Shown here: piece after piece, positions 1-6,222 of the stretch | Layout of the letters: the number at the start of each line of letters is the position of its first letter | Position numbering within the stretch: position 1 is the stretch's first letter | DNA from: Bacteroidales bacterium | Lineage (GTDB): Bacteria > Bacteroidota > Bacteroidia > Bacteroidales > UBA932 | Length of the DNA: 40,393 nucleotides | Direction of reading: 5' to 3' | NCBI GenBank assembly: GCA_017502125.1 | Contig: JAFVVN010000037.1 | Coordinates: forward strand, 1-40,393 | Translations under genes and position numbers: made by a program | The notes under the pieces: generated by a model | What the model was told of the DNA's origin: nothing | Seen by the model: only the letters and a program-made list of their open reading frames with translations | Database searches by the model: none

Positions 1-243
1 CATTGAGAGGATCTGAGACATCTCCTGAAAATAGTCGAACTCCACGACCAGCGCGCAGAACGACTCGAAGGATATCTTTCCGGTGGTCTCGAATCTCTCA
101 ATGGTCGGAGCCGGAACACCGGTCCTTTCCGAAAGCGTCCTTCTGCTGTATCCTCTCTCCAGCCTCCTCGCCTTGCAGTTCTGGGCCATCCGCTGCATAA
201 GCTGCTCTGGCTGTTTCAAGTAAATATCTAATGTATATTCCAT
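1..243 (-). CDS. HipB-like helix-turn-helix antitoxin/regulator (partial, runs off left edge)
   Basis: The minus strand reads open from an ATG at 243 to the window edge, giving 81 residues without a stop. The N-terminus (LDIYLKQPEQLMQRMAQNCK) followed by ARRLERGYSRRTLSERTGV and PTIERFETTGKISFES is the layout of the short XRE-type repressors that precede hipA in Bacteroidales: a helix-turn-helix at about residues 20-65 whose recognition helix ends in ER-FE-TGKIS. In that family the protein represses its own operon and neutralises the HipA kinase toxin. A hipA partner would lie off the left edge, so the toxin-antitoxin role is inference from family resemblance. The two repeats directly upstream suit autoregulation. 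Confidence 0.75.
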   Translation of the reverse strand, partial: MEYTLDIYLKQPEQLMQRMAQNCKARRLERGYSRRTLSERTGVPAPTIERFETTGKISFESFCALVVEFDYFQEMSQILSM

Positions 244-297
244 AATATGATATGCTATTCTTGCTATACACAAGATATATTCCATAATATTATATGG
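236..297. promoter_or_regulatory. Twin operator-like direct repeats in front of the HipB-like gene
   Basis: The sequence TATTCCATAATATGATATGC (236-255) recurs as TATTCCATAATATTATATGG (278-297), 17 of 20 positions identical, with starts 42 bases apart, about four helical turns. The second copy has dyad arms CCATA and TATGG around six bases. The first copy overlaps the ATG of the HipB-like gene. This is the expected layout for cooperative binding of an autoregulating HTH dimer; that reading is inference. Confidence 0.5.
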
Positions 298-357
298 CAA
301 ATATATAAAATATCCAGCAGATAACAAAAGCCAATGACATAATTTTGACAATACTTA

Positions 358-468
358 TCAATCAGGATAGCTGCCGACAACGAGCATCAGAAGAATTCCG
401 ATGAACCAGAAAATGATCTTGAAGGTGAACCTGGTCACTCCCCAGATGATATTGAACATTGTTCTCAT
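358..468 (-). CDS. Small single-pass membrane peptide, 36 residues
   Basis: A short open frame starts at ATG 468 and stops with TGA at 358-360. The peptide begins MRTMFNIIWGVTRFTFK, continues with a hydrophobic stretch of about 16 residues (IIFWFIGILLMLVV, roughly residues 18-31) and ends GSYPD. This pattern of two or three positive charges before one membrane helix predicts an inner-membrane peptide with its N-terminus inside. A good minus-strand Bacteroidota promoter lies about 80 bases upstream (548-577), which makes real expression more likely. No family was recognised. It could be a membrane-active toxin-like peptide or a regulatory microprotein; nothing in the sequence decides this. Confidence 0.5.
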   Translation of the reverse strand: MRTMFNIIWGVTRFTFKIIFWFIGILLMLVVGSYPD

Positions 469-815
469 AATACACAGTATTAACATTTTCAACTTATTGG
501 GATGTGCAAGAGGGGCATCGAGTCACATCATCCATTGATATTTGACGCAAATATACAAATTCAGTTATATTTAACAATACATTTATTTTGTATTAACATC
601 AACAATAGTATTATGTAAGTGCATTACTATCGTTAATACCGATTTTAATGACTTTCAGTTGAAGCTTATGTTCCATCAGAAAGAAGTGATGATGCAAGGG
701 TATGCGAAAGAAAACGCAGAGAATCCTGCGCGTTTGTTTACGGCAAGGCGAGATCTCTATACATCAAGGCCGCTTGCAGTTCACTTGTAGGATGGAATTT
801 TGCGGAGGCTGAAGG
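469..815. other. Non-coding stretch with small inverted repeats
   Basis: No convincing gene is seen here. It holds the promoter at 548-577, an inverted repeat AATACA/TGTATT (576-594) and a second one AACnATAGTA/TACTATnGTT (601-634). The left half is AT-rich. From about 660 to 815 the composition becomes more coding-like, but no frame of useful length stays open. Confidence 0.5.
548..577 (-). promoter_or_regulatory. Promoter for the small membrane peptide
   Basis: On the minus strand a -7 box TATATTTG (548-555) matches TAnnTTTG, and a TTG at 575-577 lies 19 bases upstream, the usual -33 spacing in Bacteroidota. It points at the 36-residue gene at 358-468. Confidence 0.5.
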
Positions 816-1172
816 TCATTCAGATCGGTAGTCTTCCATAGGAAGTATGTTTCCGTGACCGCACTCTTCAAGAATCTCCTTGGTGCGGCGGATGTCATCT
901 GATGATGTGGAAGATGCAAGGTAAAACATAGCGTCTTCAGCACTGCTGAGAGCGGCACAGATTTCTCCAAGTCCGCCCTCTCCCATTTCCTCAGTTAGAT
1001 ACCTCTGTCTGGTAATACTCTTGAGGGCCGCTGCCGTATTATCCAGTGCGTCGATTCGTGCCTGATGAAGAGTCTCGTTCTGACATTCGGTAAGATGTGA
1101 CAGCTTGTCACGGTTCGGTTTGCTTGAGTGGTTCATAAGATTGTGTAATTTGTTAATGATTATCCTGCTCAT
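816..1172 (-). CDS. Hypothetical protein, 118 residues
   Basis: The open frame extends up to 1385, but the stretch above 1172 coincides with a large inverted-repeat structure and its translation is low in helix-forming sequence. I therefore take the ATG at 1172 (MSRIIINKL). The rest is mostly charged and helical (KLSHLTECQNETLHQARIDA, then an AALSSAEDAMFYLASS segment) and ends PMEDYRSE. No family was recognised and no membrane segment or signal peptide is visible. The start codon lies inside one arm of the outer stem of the structure at 1167-1359, so translation could depend on that stem. Coding status is uncertain. Confidence 0.4.
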   Translation of the reverse strand: MSRIIINKLHNLMNHSSKPNRDKLSHLTECQNETLHQARIDALDNTAAALKSITRQRYLTEEMGEGGLGEICAALSSAEDAMFYLASSTSSDDIRRTKEILEECGHGNILPMEDYRSE

Positions 1173-1359
1173 GAGTATCACTGGGCTCAAGGGACTGGGA
1201 CCCCGTGGCGTAGCGGGAACCGTATTCTCAGGCACCTTCAGCGAAGCGGATTTCATCATCACCCACCACAAGAGATGATGAAATAAGGAACCTGAGAAAT
1301 GCCTGCATAGGTTACTGCTAATCCGGGGATGAACCGGAGCCTCTACGATACTCATGAGC
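1167..1359. repeat. Nested inverted-repeat structure with 13-bp closing stem
   Basis: The outer arms GCTCATGAGTATC (1167-1179) and GATACTCATGAGC (1347-1359) are perfectly complementary. Inside lie CCCG/CGGG (1202-1217), TTCTCAGG/CCTGAGAA (1225-1232 with 1291-1298), CTTC/GAAG (1236-1246), ATTTCATCATC/GATGATGAAAT (1250-1260 with 1274-1284) and TCCGG/CCGGA (1322-1338). GGGCTC (1183-1188) can also pair with GAGCCT (1337-1342), with one G-U pair in a plus-strand RNA. Together they form a multi-branched fold about 190 bases across. It could be a structured RNA on either strand, a leader controlling the 118-residue gene, or a miniature mobile element. No target-site duplication was found at the ends. 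Confidence 0.5.
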
Positions 1360-1550
1360 CTTGTTTCTATGAATTTGTATTTCATTGATTATTAGACAAT
1401 TTGCGCAAAGGTGGATTGTCGGAGTGACAAATAGCGTCACTGGGTGAAAAACATCGTCAATAATTGCAAGATTTACCCACAATAACCAAGATAATACCGA
1501 TTTTGAAGTGACAGAGTGGCCGATTTACAAAAAATATCTATCTTTGTCCA

Positions 1551-1795
1551 GCTTGTAGAAATCAAGAATAACAACATACATACGTAACTGTCGTTGGACT
1601 CACTCTCAAACGTGCAATATTTAATGGATAGAGGACAATGGGCAATTACGTCTGCGCTTTGGCGTGGACGTAGCTCATTATATCCAAAGGCCGCACACCT
1701 GAGAGTTAATGGGTGAAATCCACGCCATTTTTTAGAAACGAACACGGTATCGATACGGGGCTATCATGGAGGTATCCATGGTCGCTCCTTTTTTA
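1551..1795 (+). ncRNA. Candidate structured RNA or leader: rod-shaped hairpin with competing terminator
   Basis: A -7-like TATCTTTG (1539-1546) precedes the region, but no clear -33 box is present. From 1602 to 1706 the strand folds back on itself through collinear helices: 1602-1608/1700-1706 (7 pairs), 1612-1615/1693-1696 (4), 1625-1630/1681-1686 (6), 1638-1643/1673-1678 (6, one G-U) and 1647-1657/1662-1672 (11, two G-U), closed by a TTTG loop. The apical segment 1660-1668 (TGGCGTGGA) is also complementary to 1719-1727 (TCCACGCCA), which is followed by six T. The rod and a terminator are therefore mutually exclusive. A second terminator follows at 1757-1794. The shape recalls 6S RNA, or an attenuated leader of the WYL gene; neither is proven. 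Confidence 0.4.
1757..1794 (+). terminator. Rho-independent terminator before the WYL gene
   Basis: Stem GGGGC/GCTCC (1757-1761 with 1784-1788, one G-U) encloses CATGGA-GGTA-TCCATG (1765-1780) and is followed by six T at 1789-1794. It would end plus-strand transcription 25 bases before the WYL start codon. Confidence 0.6.
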
Positions 1796-1818
1796 TCCAC
1801 TAAAGTAATTTCTATAGA

Positions 1819-2724
1819 ATGGACCACGGACGAATAGATCGCCTTCTGAACCTCATGCGCCTTCTGAGCAGTAATGTAGACTACACTATTCCCGAACTAT
1901 CTGAAAGACTGGACATCTCGAAGAGGAGCATATTCAGGTATCTCGACTCCTTCAGAAAGGCACACTTTGCAGTAATCAAGAAGTCTCCGAACACCCACAA
2001 GCTACTCAGGATGCCTGTCCGGAGGATCGATTTGTCTGAACTTGTCCATATCTCCGAAGAAGAAGCACATATACTCCATGCTCTTCTCGCCGCCCTTTCC
2101 GGCGACAGTCAGGTGCTGATCAATCTTGAGCAGAAGATCTCAGCACTCTTTGACGCCACCAGCGTCACGGAGATAATCGGTAACAGGAGAGCAGCCGAAC
2201 ACATCATGAGACTGAAGGAAGCCATGGACGAAAAGATGCAGGTCAAGCTGCGGAATTACGAATCCGGAAACACAGAATCCGTATCTGACAGGATTATAGA
2301 ACCAATCCGTTTTTCCAGCAACTATACGGATGTCTATGCCTATGAAACTTCATCAGGCCAAATCAAGACATTCAAGATTGCTCGGATAGGCTCTGTGGAG
2401 ATTCTGATGAGAGATTGGCAATATGAAGACAAGCATGAGGTCATCGAGCCTGACTGCTTCAGGATGAACGGGAAGCAGTCTTCCAATGTCACACTGAGAA
2501 TGACACTGAAGGCCAAGAACCTTCTTATTGAGGAATACCCTTTATCGCTGAAGGACGTCATCCAGGAAGGAGGTTATTGGTACCTTAAGACGGAAGTCAA
2601 GGATCTGGCCGGAGTAGGACGGTTTTACCTGGGACTATCCGATCAGATATCAATCGTGGATTCTCCGGAACTTACTGAATATGTCAAAAGACATATAAGG
2701 AAAAATCTGTCAGAGTATTTATAA
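1819..2724 (+). CDS. WYL-domain transcriptional regulator
   Basis: The 301-residue protein has an N-terminal HTH_11-type winged helix (MDHGRIDRLLNLMRLLSS, then TIPELSERLDISKRSIFRYL, about residues 1-60). A helical linker follows, then a WYL-type ligand-sensing barrel at about 150-220 (EPIRFSSNYTDVYAYETSSG, then KIARIGSVEIL) and a C-terminal extension (about 225-295). Proteins of this kind are DNA-binding regulators that sense nucleic acids or nucleotides, and many sit beside defence or mobile genes. The canonical W-Y-L triad is only partly kept. The gene stands alone, preceded by the structured region and its terminators, and faces the minus-strand recombination block. Its targets are unknown; the structured leader upstream is an obvious candidate for autoregulation. 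Confidence 0.88.
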   Translation: MDHGRIDRLLNLMRLLSSNVDYTIPELSERLDISKRSIFRYLDSFRKAHFAVIKKSPNTHKLLRMPVRRIDLSELVHISEEEAHILHALLAALSGDSQVLINLEQKISALFDATSVTEIIGNRRAAEHIMRLKEAMDEKMQVKLRNYESGNTESVSDRIIEPIRFSSNYTDVYAYETSSGQIKTFKIARIGSVEILMRDWQYEDKHEVIEPDCFRMNGKQSSNVTLRMTLKAKNLLIEEYPLSLKDVIQEGGYWYLKTEVKDLAGVGRFYLGLSDQISIVDSPELTEYVKRHIRKNLSEYL

Positions 2725-2866
2725 AGGAATGCCGTTCTTGAAATTTCATAAGATTCGCATTATGGTTACGGAGGAGAATATACGATTGACAGGATTTCCA
2801 ATCAGTTCAGATTTCCGGATATGGGATAAGGGTGGAAAGAATATTGCCTGAAAAATAACATCAAGA

Positions 2867-2899
2867 AAGGCAGCCCGGAGTGGTTCTCCGAGCTGCCTT
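2867..2899 (-). terminator. Terminator hairpin at the end of the ssb transcript
   Basis: AAGGCAGC and GCTGCCTT (2867-2874, 2892-2899) pair, continued inward by CGGAG/CTCCG around a TGGTT loop. On the minus strand the stem is followed by a T-rich tract (TTTCTTGATGTTATTTTT), so it most likely terminates the ssb transcript. It also lies about 140 bases past the end of the converging WYL gene. Confidence 0.6.
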
Positions 2900-2988
2900 G
2901 GGAGATAGAGGTTCACGTCATCCCGACGCTCCTCCAGCCGATCGGCTAGCAAGGTCCGGCAGAACCGCCGGTACGGTCTGCGACCCGG

Positions 2989-3309
2989 CTATTCTTCAGC
3001 CAGGTCGCGTATCTTGTTCACGATGATGTCGAAGCCTTTATGTTCGACACCTTCCTTGTCTGTCCAGTTGTTAGGTGCAAGCTTTCCTGTGATGAGTACT
3101 TCCTGTCCCTTCTTCAGAAGGTCCCAAGGGACTGTCTGCTTGTTGTCGTCAAACTCCTTCTTGAAGATGACGCAGCTGAGGAAGAGGGTCTTCTTGTCGG
3201 AACTCAGGAAGTTCTTCGCGATAGAGAAGCGTGCGAATGTCTTGTTCTCGTTTGGTGTCACGTCGGCTGTAAGTCTGCCGGAAATCTGGATGTGGTTGTT
3301 AGGATTCAT
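2989..3309 (-). CDS. ssb: Single-stranded DNA-binding protein (SSB), short form
   Basis: The 106-residue product is an OB-fold SSB: HIQISGRLTADVTPNENKTF, ARFSIAKNF, the LSCVIFKKE strand, WDLLKKGQEVLITGKL and GFDIIVNKIRDL follow the family order across residues 6-102. SSB coats single-stranded DNA in replication and recombination. The chain stops directly after the OB fold (DLAEE), so the flexible tail and the acidic DDDIPF-like tip that recruits partner proteins are missing. Together with the neighbouring YqaJ exonuclease and annealing protein this suggests a mobile-element SSB rather than the housekeeping copy. It is preceded by a roughly 500-base leader with an element shared with the annealing-protein gene. 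Confidence 0.85.
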   Translation of the reverse strand: MNPNNHIQISGRLTADVTPNENKTFARFSIAKNFLSSDKKTLFLSCVIFKKEFDDNKQTVPWDLLKKGQEVLITGKLAPNNWTDKEGVEHKGFDIIVNKIRDLAEE

Positions 3310-3390
3310 CTTGATTGATCTTTAGGTTGGTTCAACTTAATTTCGGATGCCGCAATAGTACCTGAGGACAAAGGCTCAAGGAGACCGCAA

Positions 3391-3424
3391 GGAAAATACT
3401 ACCCCGACGGGAGTGGAGATTTTC
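3391..3424 (-). promoter_or_regulatory. Shared leader element, copy A (upstream of ssb)
   Basis: Plus-strand GGAAAAT at 3391-3397, then 14 bases with the dyad CCCG-A-CGGG (3403-3411), AGTG, three bases and ATTTTC. GAAAAT and ATTTTC form outer arms. The same order of blocks occurs at 7033-7065 before the annealing-protein gene. It could be a repressor operator or an RNA hairpin in the leader. Confidence 0.5.
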
Positions 3425-3758
3425 ATTCGGGACCTTCGGCTCTAGGCTCGCATCCGAGCCGACGAGTCCTTTAACATGAAGTCGGAAGGAAAGTACCTTT
3501 GCGTCCGGAAATAAGGGAAACCGACCTGTCAATCAGAATCCTTACCGCATCTCCTCCGGCAATCGGACGACAGGACAACGGAATCAAGACAGCTGCTCCT
3601 TGAGATGCGGAACATGAGCCGTCAGAACACACTTACAGAAAGGCATCGTAAGGAGTCGGCAAAAGGCAGACAGATGAAGGGGCTGACAGGAAGGCAGACG
3701 GAAAGCGTATCCGTTGTGGCACTGCACGGGTGTCAATAAGGGCAAGAAGTGTGAAGAA

Positions 3759-3787
3759 GACGTGACCCGAAGATTCCGGGCCACGTC
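3759..3787 (-). terminator. Terminator after the DUF4314-like gene
   Basis: GACGTG/CACGTC arms (3759-3764, 3782-3787) continue inward with CCG/CGG. On the minus strand the stem is followed by the pyrimidine-rich TTCTTCACACTTCTT. It lies 20 bases past the stop of the gene at 3807. Confidence 0.6.
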
Positions 3788-3806
3788 ACCGGCTTTCCTG
3801 CCGGAC

Positions 3807-3977
3807 TCAGATGATCTGAAAGTCATCCTCTTCAGGTATGACCGCCAGACCTCCCCAGGTGCCGTGGAGCTGTCCGATGCTGTCGATATGTTCAACGATG
3901 CCTTCGGCTCCTTCGTAGGCACCGTCTTCACCCTTGAGGTGGTAGATCCTGATTCTGTCTCCAATCTTCACTTCCAT
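3807..3977 (-). CDS. DUF4314-like small protein, 56 residues
   Basis: ATG at 3975-3977 opens a 56-residue frame ending with TGA at 3807. The sequence MEVKIGDRIRIYHLKGEDG, then GAEGIVEHIDSIGQLHGTWG and LAVIPEEDDFQII matches the pattern of DUF4314: a GDR-R start, an EG-V-hIDdiGQlH middle strand and a LIPgeD-FeII end. It is probably a small beta barrel. Members are common in phages and conjugative elements and have no assigned function. The gene follows the Panacea gene on the same strand after about 20 bases and ends just before a terminator, so the two are probably co-transcribed. Confidence 0.75.
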   Translation of the reverse strand: MEVKIGDRIRIYHLKGEDGAYEGAEGIVEHIDSIGQLHGTWGGLAVIPEEDDFQII

Positions 3978-3997
3978 GATTCATTAAGATTTAATGG

Positions 3998-4765
3998 TTA
4001 TACTCTCGGCAGGAACCACTGCCTTATCAGTTCGTCTTCTATACGGACTCCCAGCTTGTCTGAATTGCTGTCCTTGGTCTTCTTCCAGGGAGAGTCCTGT
4101 GCTATATGAGGGGCATTAAGAGATCCGGCAGATGTCCATGCGAACCTCATGAAGCATCTCCTTATGAACTCGTACCTATCCGGAGAGTCATTTCTGAGCA
4201 TGTCATGCTCCACCTGCCCGTTTCCGGCATTCTTCTTCAGATGCTTGTACGCTCTCGGGAATACCGGTCCGTACTGCCACACCTGAGGATGCTCCGAGAG
4301 GAGCCTCTCCCCTTTCGTAGCCAGATACACCCCATAGGCATTGTACAGGATAGTCTGTATCTGGGAAATGTTCAGACTGACTTTATGCGTACTGGCCATC
4401 CACTGGAGTGCCTTTGCCACAAGTACGCTGTCAAGACTATCCGGTACAGCCGCAGGTTTCGCTTCGTTCTCCCAAGGCAATGACTCCTCGGACGGAAGAG
4501 CGGGCTGCGCCTGAGCCTCCTCCTCACGGATCTGCCTCATGATGGTCTTGATGCTGATAGGGCTTTCAGGCATCCTGGACCGTCTCTGCCGGCGGCGTTC
4601 CGCTTCGGCACGTCTGGCCGCCTCCTCATCGCTGAGCTTGACGCCCATCTTCACCATCACCCTTTCCGCGATGATGTCCAGAAACCTGTTCTCCATCTCC
4701 GGGTCAGGAGTGGAATCACCTCCCCTGAGCCATGCAAATACTTCATTATTGTCCTGTGCGTACAT
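3998..4765 (-). CDS. Panacea (DUF4065/SocA-like) domain protein with charged N-terminus
   Basis: The 255-residue protein has two parts. Residues about 1-100 are highly charged (SDEEAARRAEAERRRQRRSR) and likely helical or disordered. Residues about 110-250 carry a Panacea-type domain: VLVAKALQWMASTHKVSLNI, SQIQTILYNAYGVYLA, then VWQYGPVFPRAYKHLKK, the tell-tale A-w-yGPV-p-vY signature. Panacea proteins are versatile antitoxins (SocA, PanA) that neutralise many toxins or act as ClpX adaptors; phage-borne relatives such as GepA are also known. No obvious toxin gene lies beside it, so its partner may be remote, or it may serve the recombination block. Calling it an antitoxin is inference. Confidence 0.7.
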   Translation of the reverse strand: MYAQDNNEVFAWLRGGDSTPDPEMENRFLDIIAERVMVKMGVKLSDEEAARRAEAERRRQRRSRMPESPISIKTIMRQIREEEAQAQPALPSEESLPWENEAKPAAVPDSLDSVLVAKALQWMASTHKVSLNISQIQTILYNAYGVYLATKGERLLSEHPQVWQYGPVFPRAYKHLKKNAGNGQVEHDMLRNDSPDRYEFIRRCFMRFAWTSAGSLNAPHIAQDSPWKKTKDSNSDKLGVRIEDELIRQWFLPRV

Positions 4766-4812
4766 GATTGCCAGTCTTTTTTACATATATATTTCCTCTT
4801 GAAAGTGTAAAT

Positions 4813-4837
4813 GAGAAAGGGGCCGGAGCCCCTTCTC
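4813..4837 (-). terminator. Terminator of the annealing protein/exonuclease operon
   Basis: GAGAAAGGGGC, loop CGGA, then GCCCCTTCTC form a GC-rich stem with one extra A. It begins two bases after the TAG of the gene at 4839 and is the likely end of the three-gene transcript. Confidence 0.65.
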
Positions 4838-4838
4838 T

Positions 4839-5237
4839 CTAGAAGCCCTTGAAGCTGTCTGGCGGAAGGTCGTCATCCACCTGTGAGGAAGCCTCCGCAC
4901 GCTTCTGTGTCGAACCTCCCTCGAAAGGCTTGATGTTGCCGATTATCGGGCTGTACCTGCCAAGTTCCTCCTTGGAGATGCCGTAGCGTTCCCTGTTGGC
5001 CTTTCCCACGTTCGCCTTGACGAAATGGGTATTTCCGTACTGGCTGTTCGAGGTCTCACGTATGAAGATGTCAAGAAGAGCCTTAGGCTGTCCGGTGCGG
5101 GTCTGAGTCATGAAGACCGCAGGATTTGACTTTACCGGGATAACGATGCACTCCTGTCCGTCCACGACTGTGAACTGTGCTGCGATGAGTGCCATGAGGT
5201 CGATCTGACCGATGAATGAATTAGTGTTCGTATTCAT
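4839..5237 (-). CDS. Unknown protein with SSB-like acidic tail, 132 residues
   Basis: No known family was recognised with confidence. The N-terminal two thirds (FIGQIDLMALIAAQFTVVDG, ECIVIPVKSNPAVFMTQT, TRTGQPKALLDIFIRET) look like a compact beta-rich domain. The C-terminus is a flexible linker followed by VDDDLPPDSF, which resembles the DDDIPF tip through which SSBs recruit partners. Position supports a DNA-recombination role: it is the third gene after the annealing protein and the YqaJ exonuclease, 22 bases behind the latter, and the block's actual SSB lacks a tip. It could be a single-strand DNA-binding or loading protein of the module; this is inference from context and tail. Confidence 0.5.
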   Translation of the reverse strand: MNTNTNSFIGQIDLMALIAAQFTVVDGQECIVIPVKSNPAVFMTQTRTGQPKALLDIFIRETSNSQYGNTHFVKANVGKANRERYGISKEELGRYSPIIGNIKPFEGGSTQKRAEASSQVDDDLPPDSFKGF

Positions 5238-5259
5238 GATATTACTGTTAAGGTTGTTA

Positions 5260-6210
5260 CTACTTTACTGTGAATCTGCGTGAAGGCTTTGTCGATTCCA
5301 GATACTTCGCATATCCGGCCGGATCCGCCTCCATGAATGCCTTCGCGTTGAACTTCTGCGTGGCCTTGGTGTTCTTCCAGAGAGCCATGACCGTTCCTGT
5401 CGGGGAGACGAGCGTCTCCGCATCACCCATGAACATCTTGATCCTGTCCTCGAGATATGTCTTAGAGTTCTCAAGTGCCGAGATCTCCGAGCATATCGTC
5501 TTGAGGTTGTTATAGACATCGATGAGTTCAGCGTCAGCCTCGACGCTCTCGCCGGAGTTTGCTGACGGATGCTTCAGGAGCGTGTCGTCCGAGTTGATGT
5601 CGTCAGGTGCGATTCCACCGCACACGTTCACTAGCCAGAAATGCTCGATCGCCTCGATGAGTGCCTTGTAGAACTCCGGATTAAAGTCGAACTCCTTGTA
5701 TCCGAAATTGAGTCTCGGATATGAGGATATCCATGCCACCGCACCCTTCTTCACACCCATCACACCCATCTGATACTGAAGCTGGCAGTACCAGTAGACC
5801 GGGAACTCCTCAGGGTCAACGGCAATTGAGGTTGTCTTGCATTCGAGGATCCTGAGGTTCTTCTTGGCATGCTTCGCGCCGTCTTCATAGTAGAGCCTGT
5901 CGGGAGATACCCTGAGGTAGTCATGCTTGGTGTCGACAGCGATCCAGTCCCCTTCCGAGTCCTTCCTTACCTGTGCTCCTGTCCTGGCGGCGAACATAGT
6001 CACCACCGAAGGCTCCATGTGATGTCCAAGCTCCATAGCCTCATTGGATGCTATCGGTCCATCCACTCCTGTCTTCCTGCGCCACAGGCTGTAAGGAGTG
6101 TCGAACTTGTTCACACCCATTATCGTTCCTGCCTCCGAAGAGCCGATGCCCTTCTTGCGCTCATCCAGCCACTCCTCATGATTGGCCGGGCGTATTACTC
6201 TGTATGCCAT
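5260..6210 (-). CDS. YqaJ-family (lambda-exonuclease-type) recombination nuclease
   Basis: The 316-residue protein carries the YqaJ/lambda exonuclease fold of the PD-(D/E)XK superfamily. Visible hallmarks are EWLDERKKGIGSSEAGTIMG near residues 12-31, MELGHHMEPSVV with the conserved G-x-x-x-E, VSPDRLYY supplying the metal-binding Asp, ILECKTTS supplying the catalytic E-x-K, and YWYCQLQYQMGV with the conserved Gln. Such enzymes chew one strand of linear duplex DNA, leaving single strands for an annealing protein. Residues about 220-316 form a helical C-terminal extension. The gene sits 12 bases after the Rad52-like gene and 22 bases before the third gene, an arrangement typical of Red/RecET-like phage pairs. 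Confidence 0.88.
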   Translation of the reverse strand: MAYRVIRPANHEEWLDERKKGIGSSEAGTIMGVNKFDTPYSLWRRKTGVDGPIASNEAMELGHHMEPSVVTMFAARTGAQVRKDSEGDWIAVDTKHDYLRVSPDRLYYEDGAKHAKKNLRILECKTTSIAVDPEEFPVYWYCQLQYQMGVMGVKKGAVAWISSYPRLNFGYKEFDFNPEFYKALIEAIEHFWLVNVCGGIAPDDINSDDTLLKHPSANSGESVEADAELIDVYNNLKTICSEISALENSKTYLEDRIKMFMGDAETLVSPTGTVMALWKNTKATQKFNAKAFMEADPAGYAKYLESTKPSRRFTVK

Positions 6211-6222
6211 ACCTGTATGTTG

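Larger units (their letters stand above)
3310..3806. other. Non-coding leader/intergenic region between the DUF4314-like gene and ssb
   Basis: No convincing gene is seen in these 497 bases. It contains the shared leader element at 3391-3424, a perfect hairpin GGCTCG-CATC-CGAGCC at 3445-3460 and the terminator at 3759-3787. A stretch at about 3677-3700 (GGGGCTGACAGGAAGGCAGA) resembles one at 7008-7028 (GGGGCTGACGGACAAGGCAG), upstream of the annealing-protein gene. Confidence 0.5.

Noticed and set aside
1167-1359. Cobalamin riboswitch on the minus strand
   Set aside because: A stretch like GGTTCCCGCTACGCCAC recalls the conserved core, but the flanking GCCACTG and receptor elements are absent and no B12 gene follows.
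1167-1359. Retron-type msr/msd region
   Set aside because: Inverted flanking arms fit loosely, but no reverse transcriptase gene is present in the window.
1173-1385. N-terminal extension of the 118-residue frame up to 1385
   Set aside because: It coincides almost exactly with the inverted-repeat structure at 1167-1359 and its translation shows no domain-like pattern, so the open frame there is probably accidental.
1473-1745. Minus-strand 90-residue open frame
   Set aside because: It covers the rod structure and terminator region; the helices and T tracts explain the sequence better than a protein.
2746-2952. Minus-strand 68-residue open frame after the WYL gene
   Set aside because: It spans the terminator hairpin of ssb and shows no domain or promoter.
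3584-3964. Minus-strand 126-residue open frame
   Set aside because: It overlaps the DUF4314-like gene in another frame and reads through that gene's terminator; the 56-residue frame has the family pattern.
3714-4109. Plus-strand 131-residue open frame
   Set aside because: It lies antisense to the DUF4314-like and Panacea genes with no recognisable domain.
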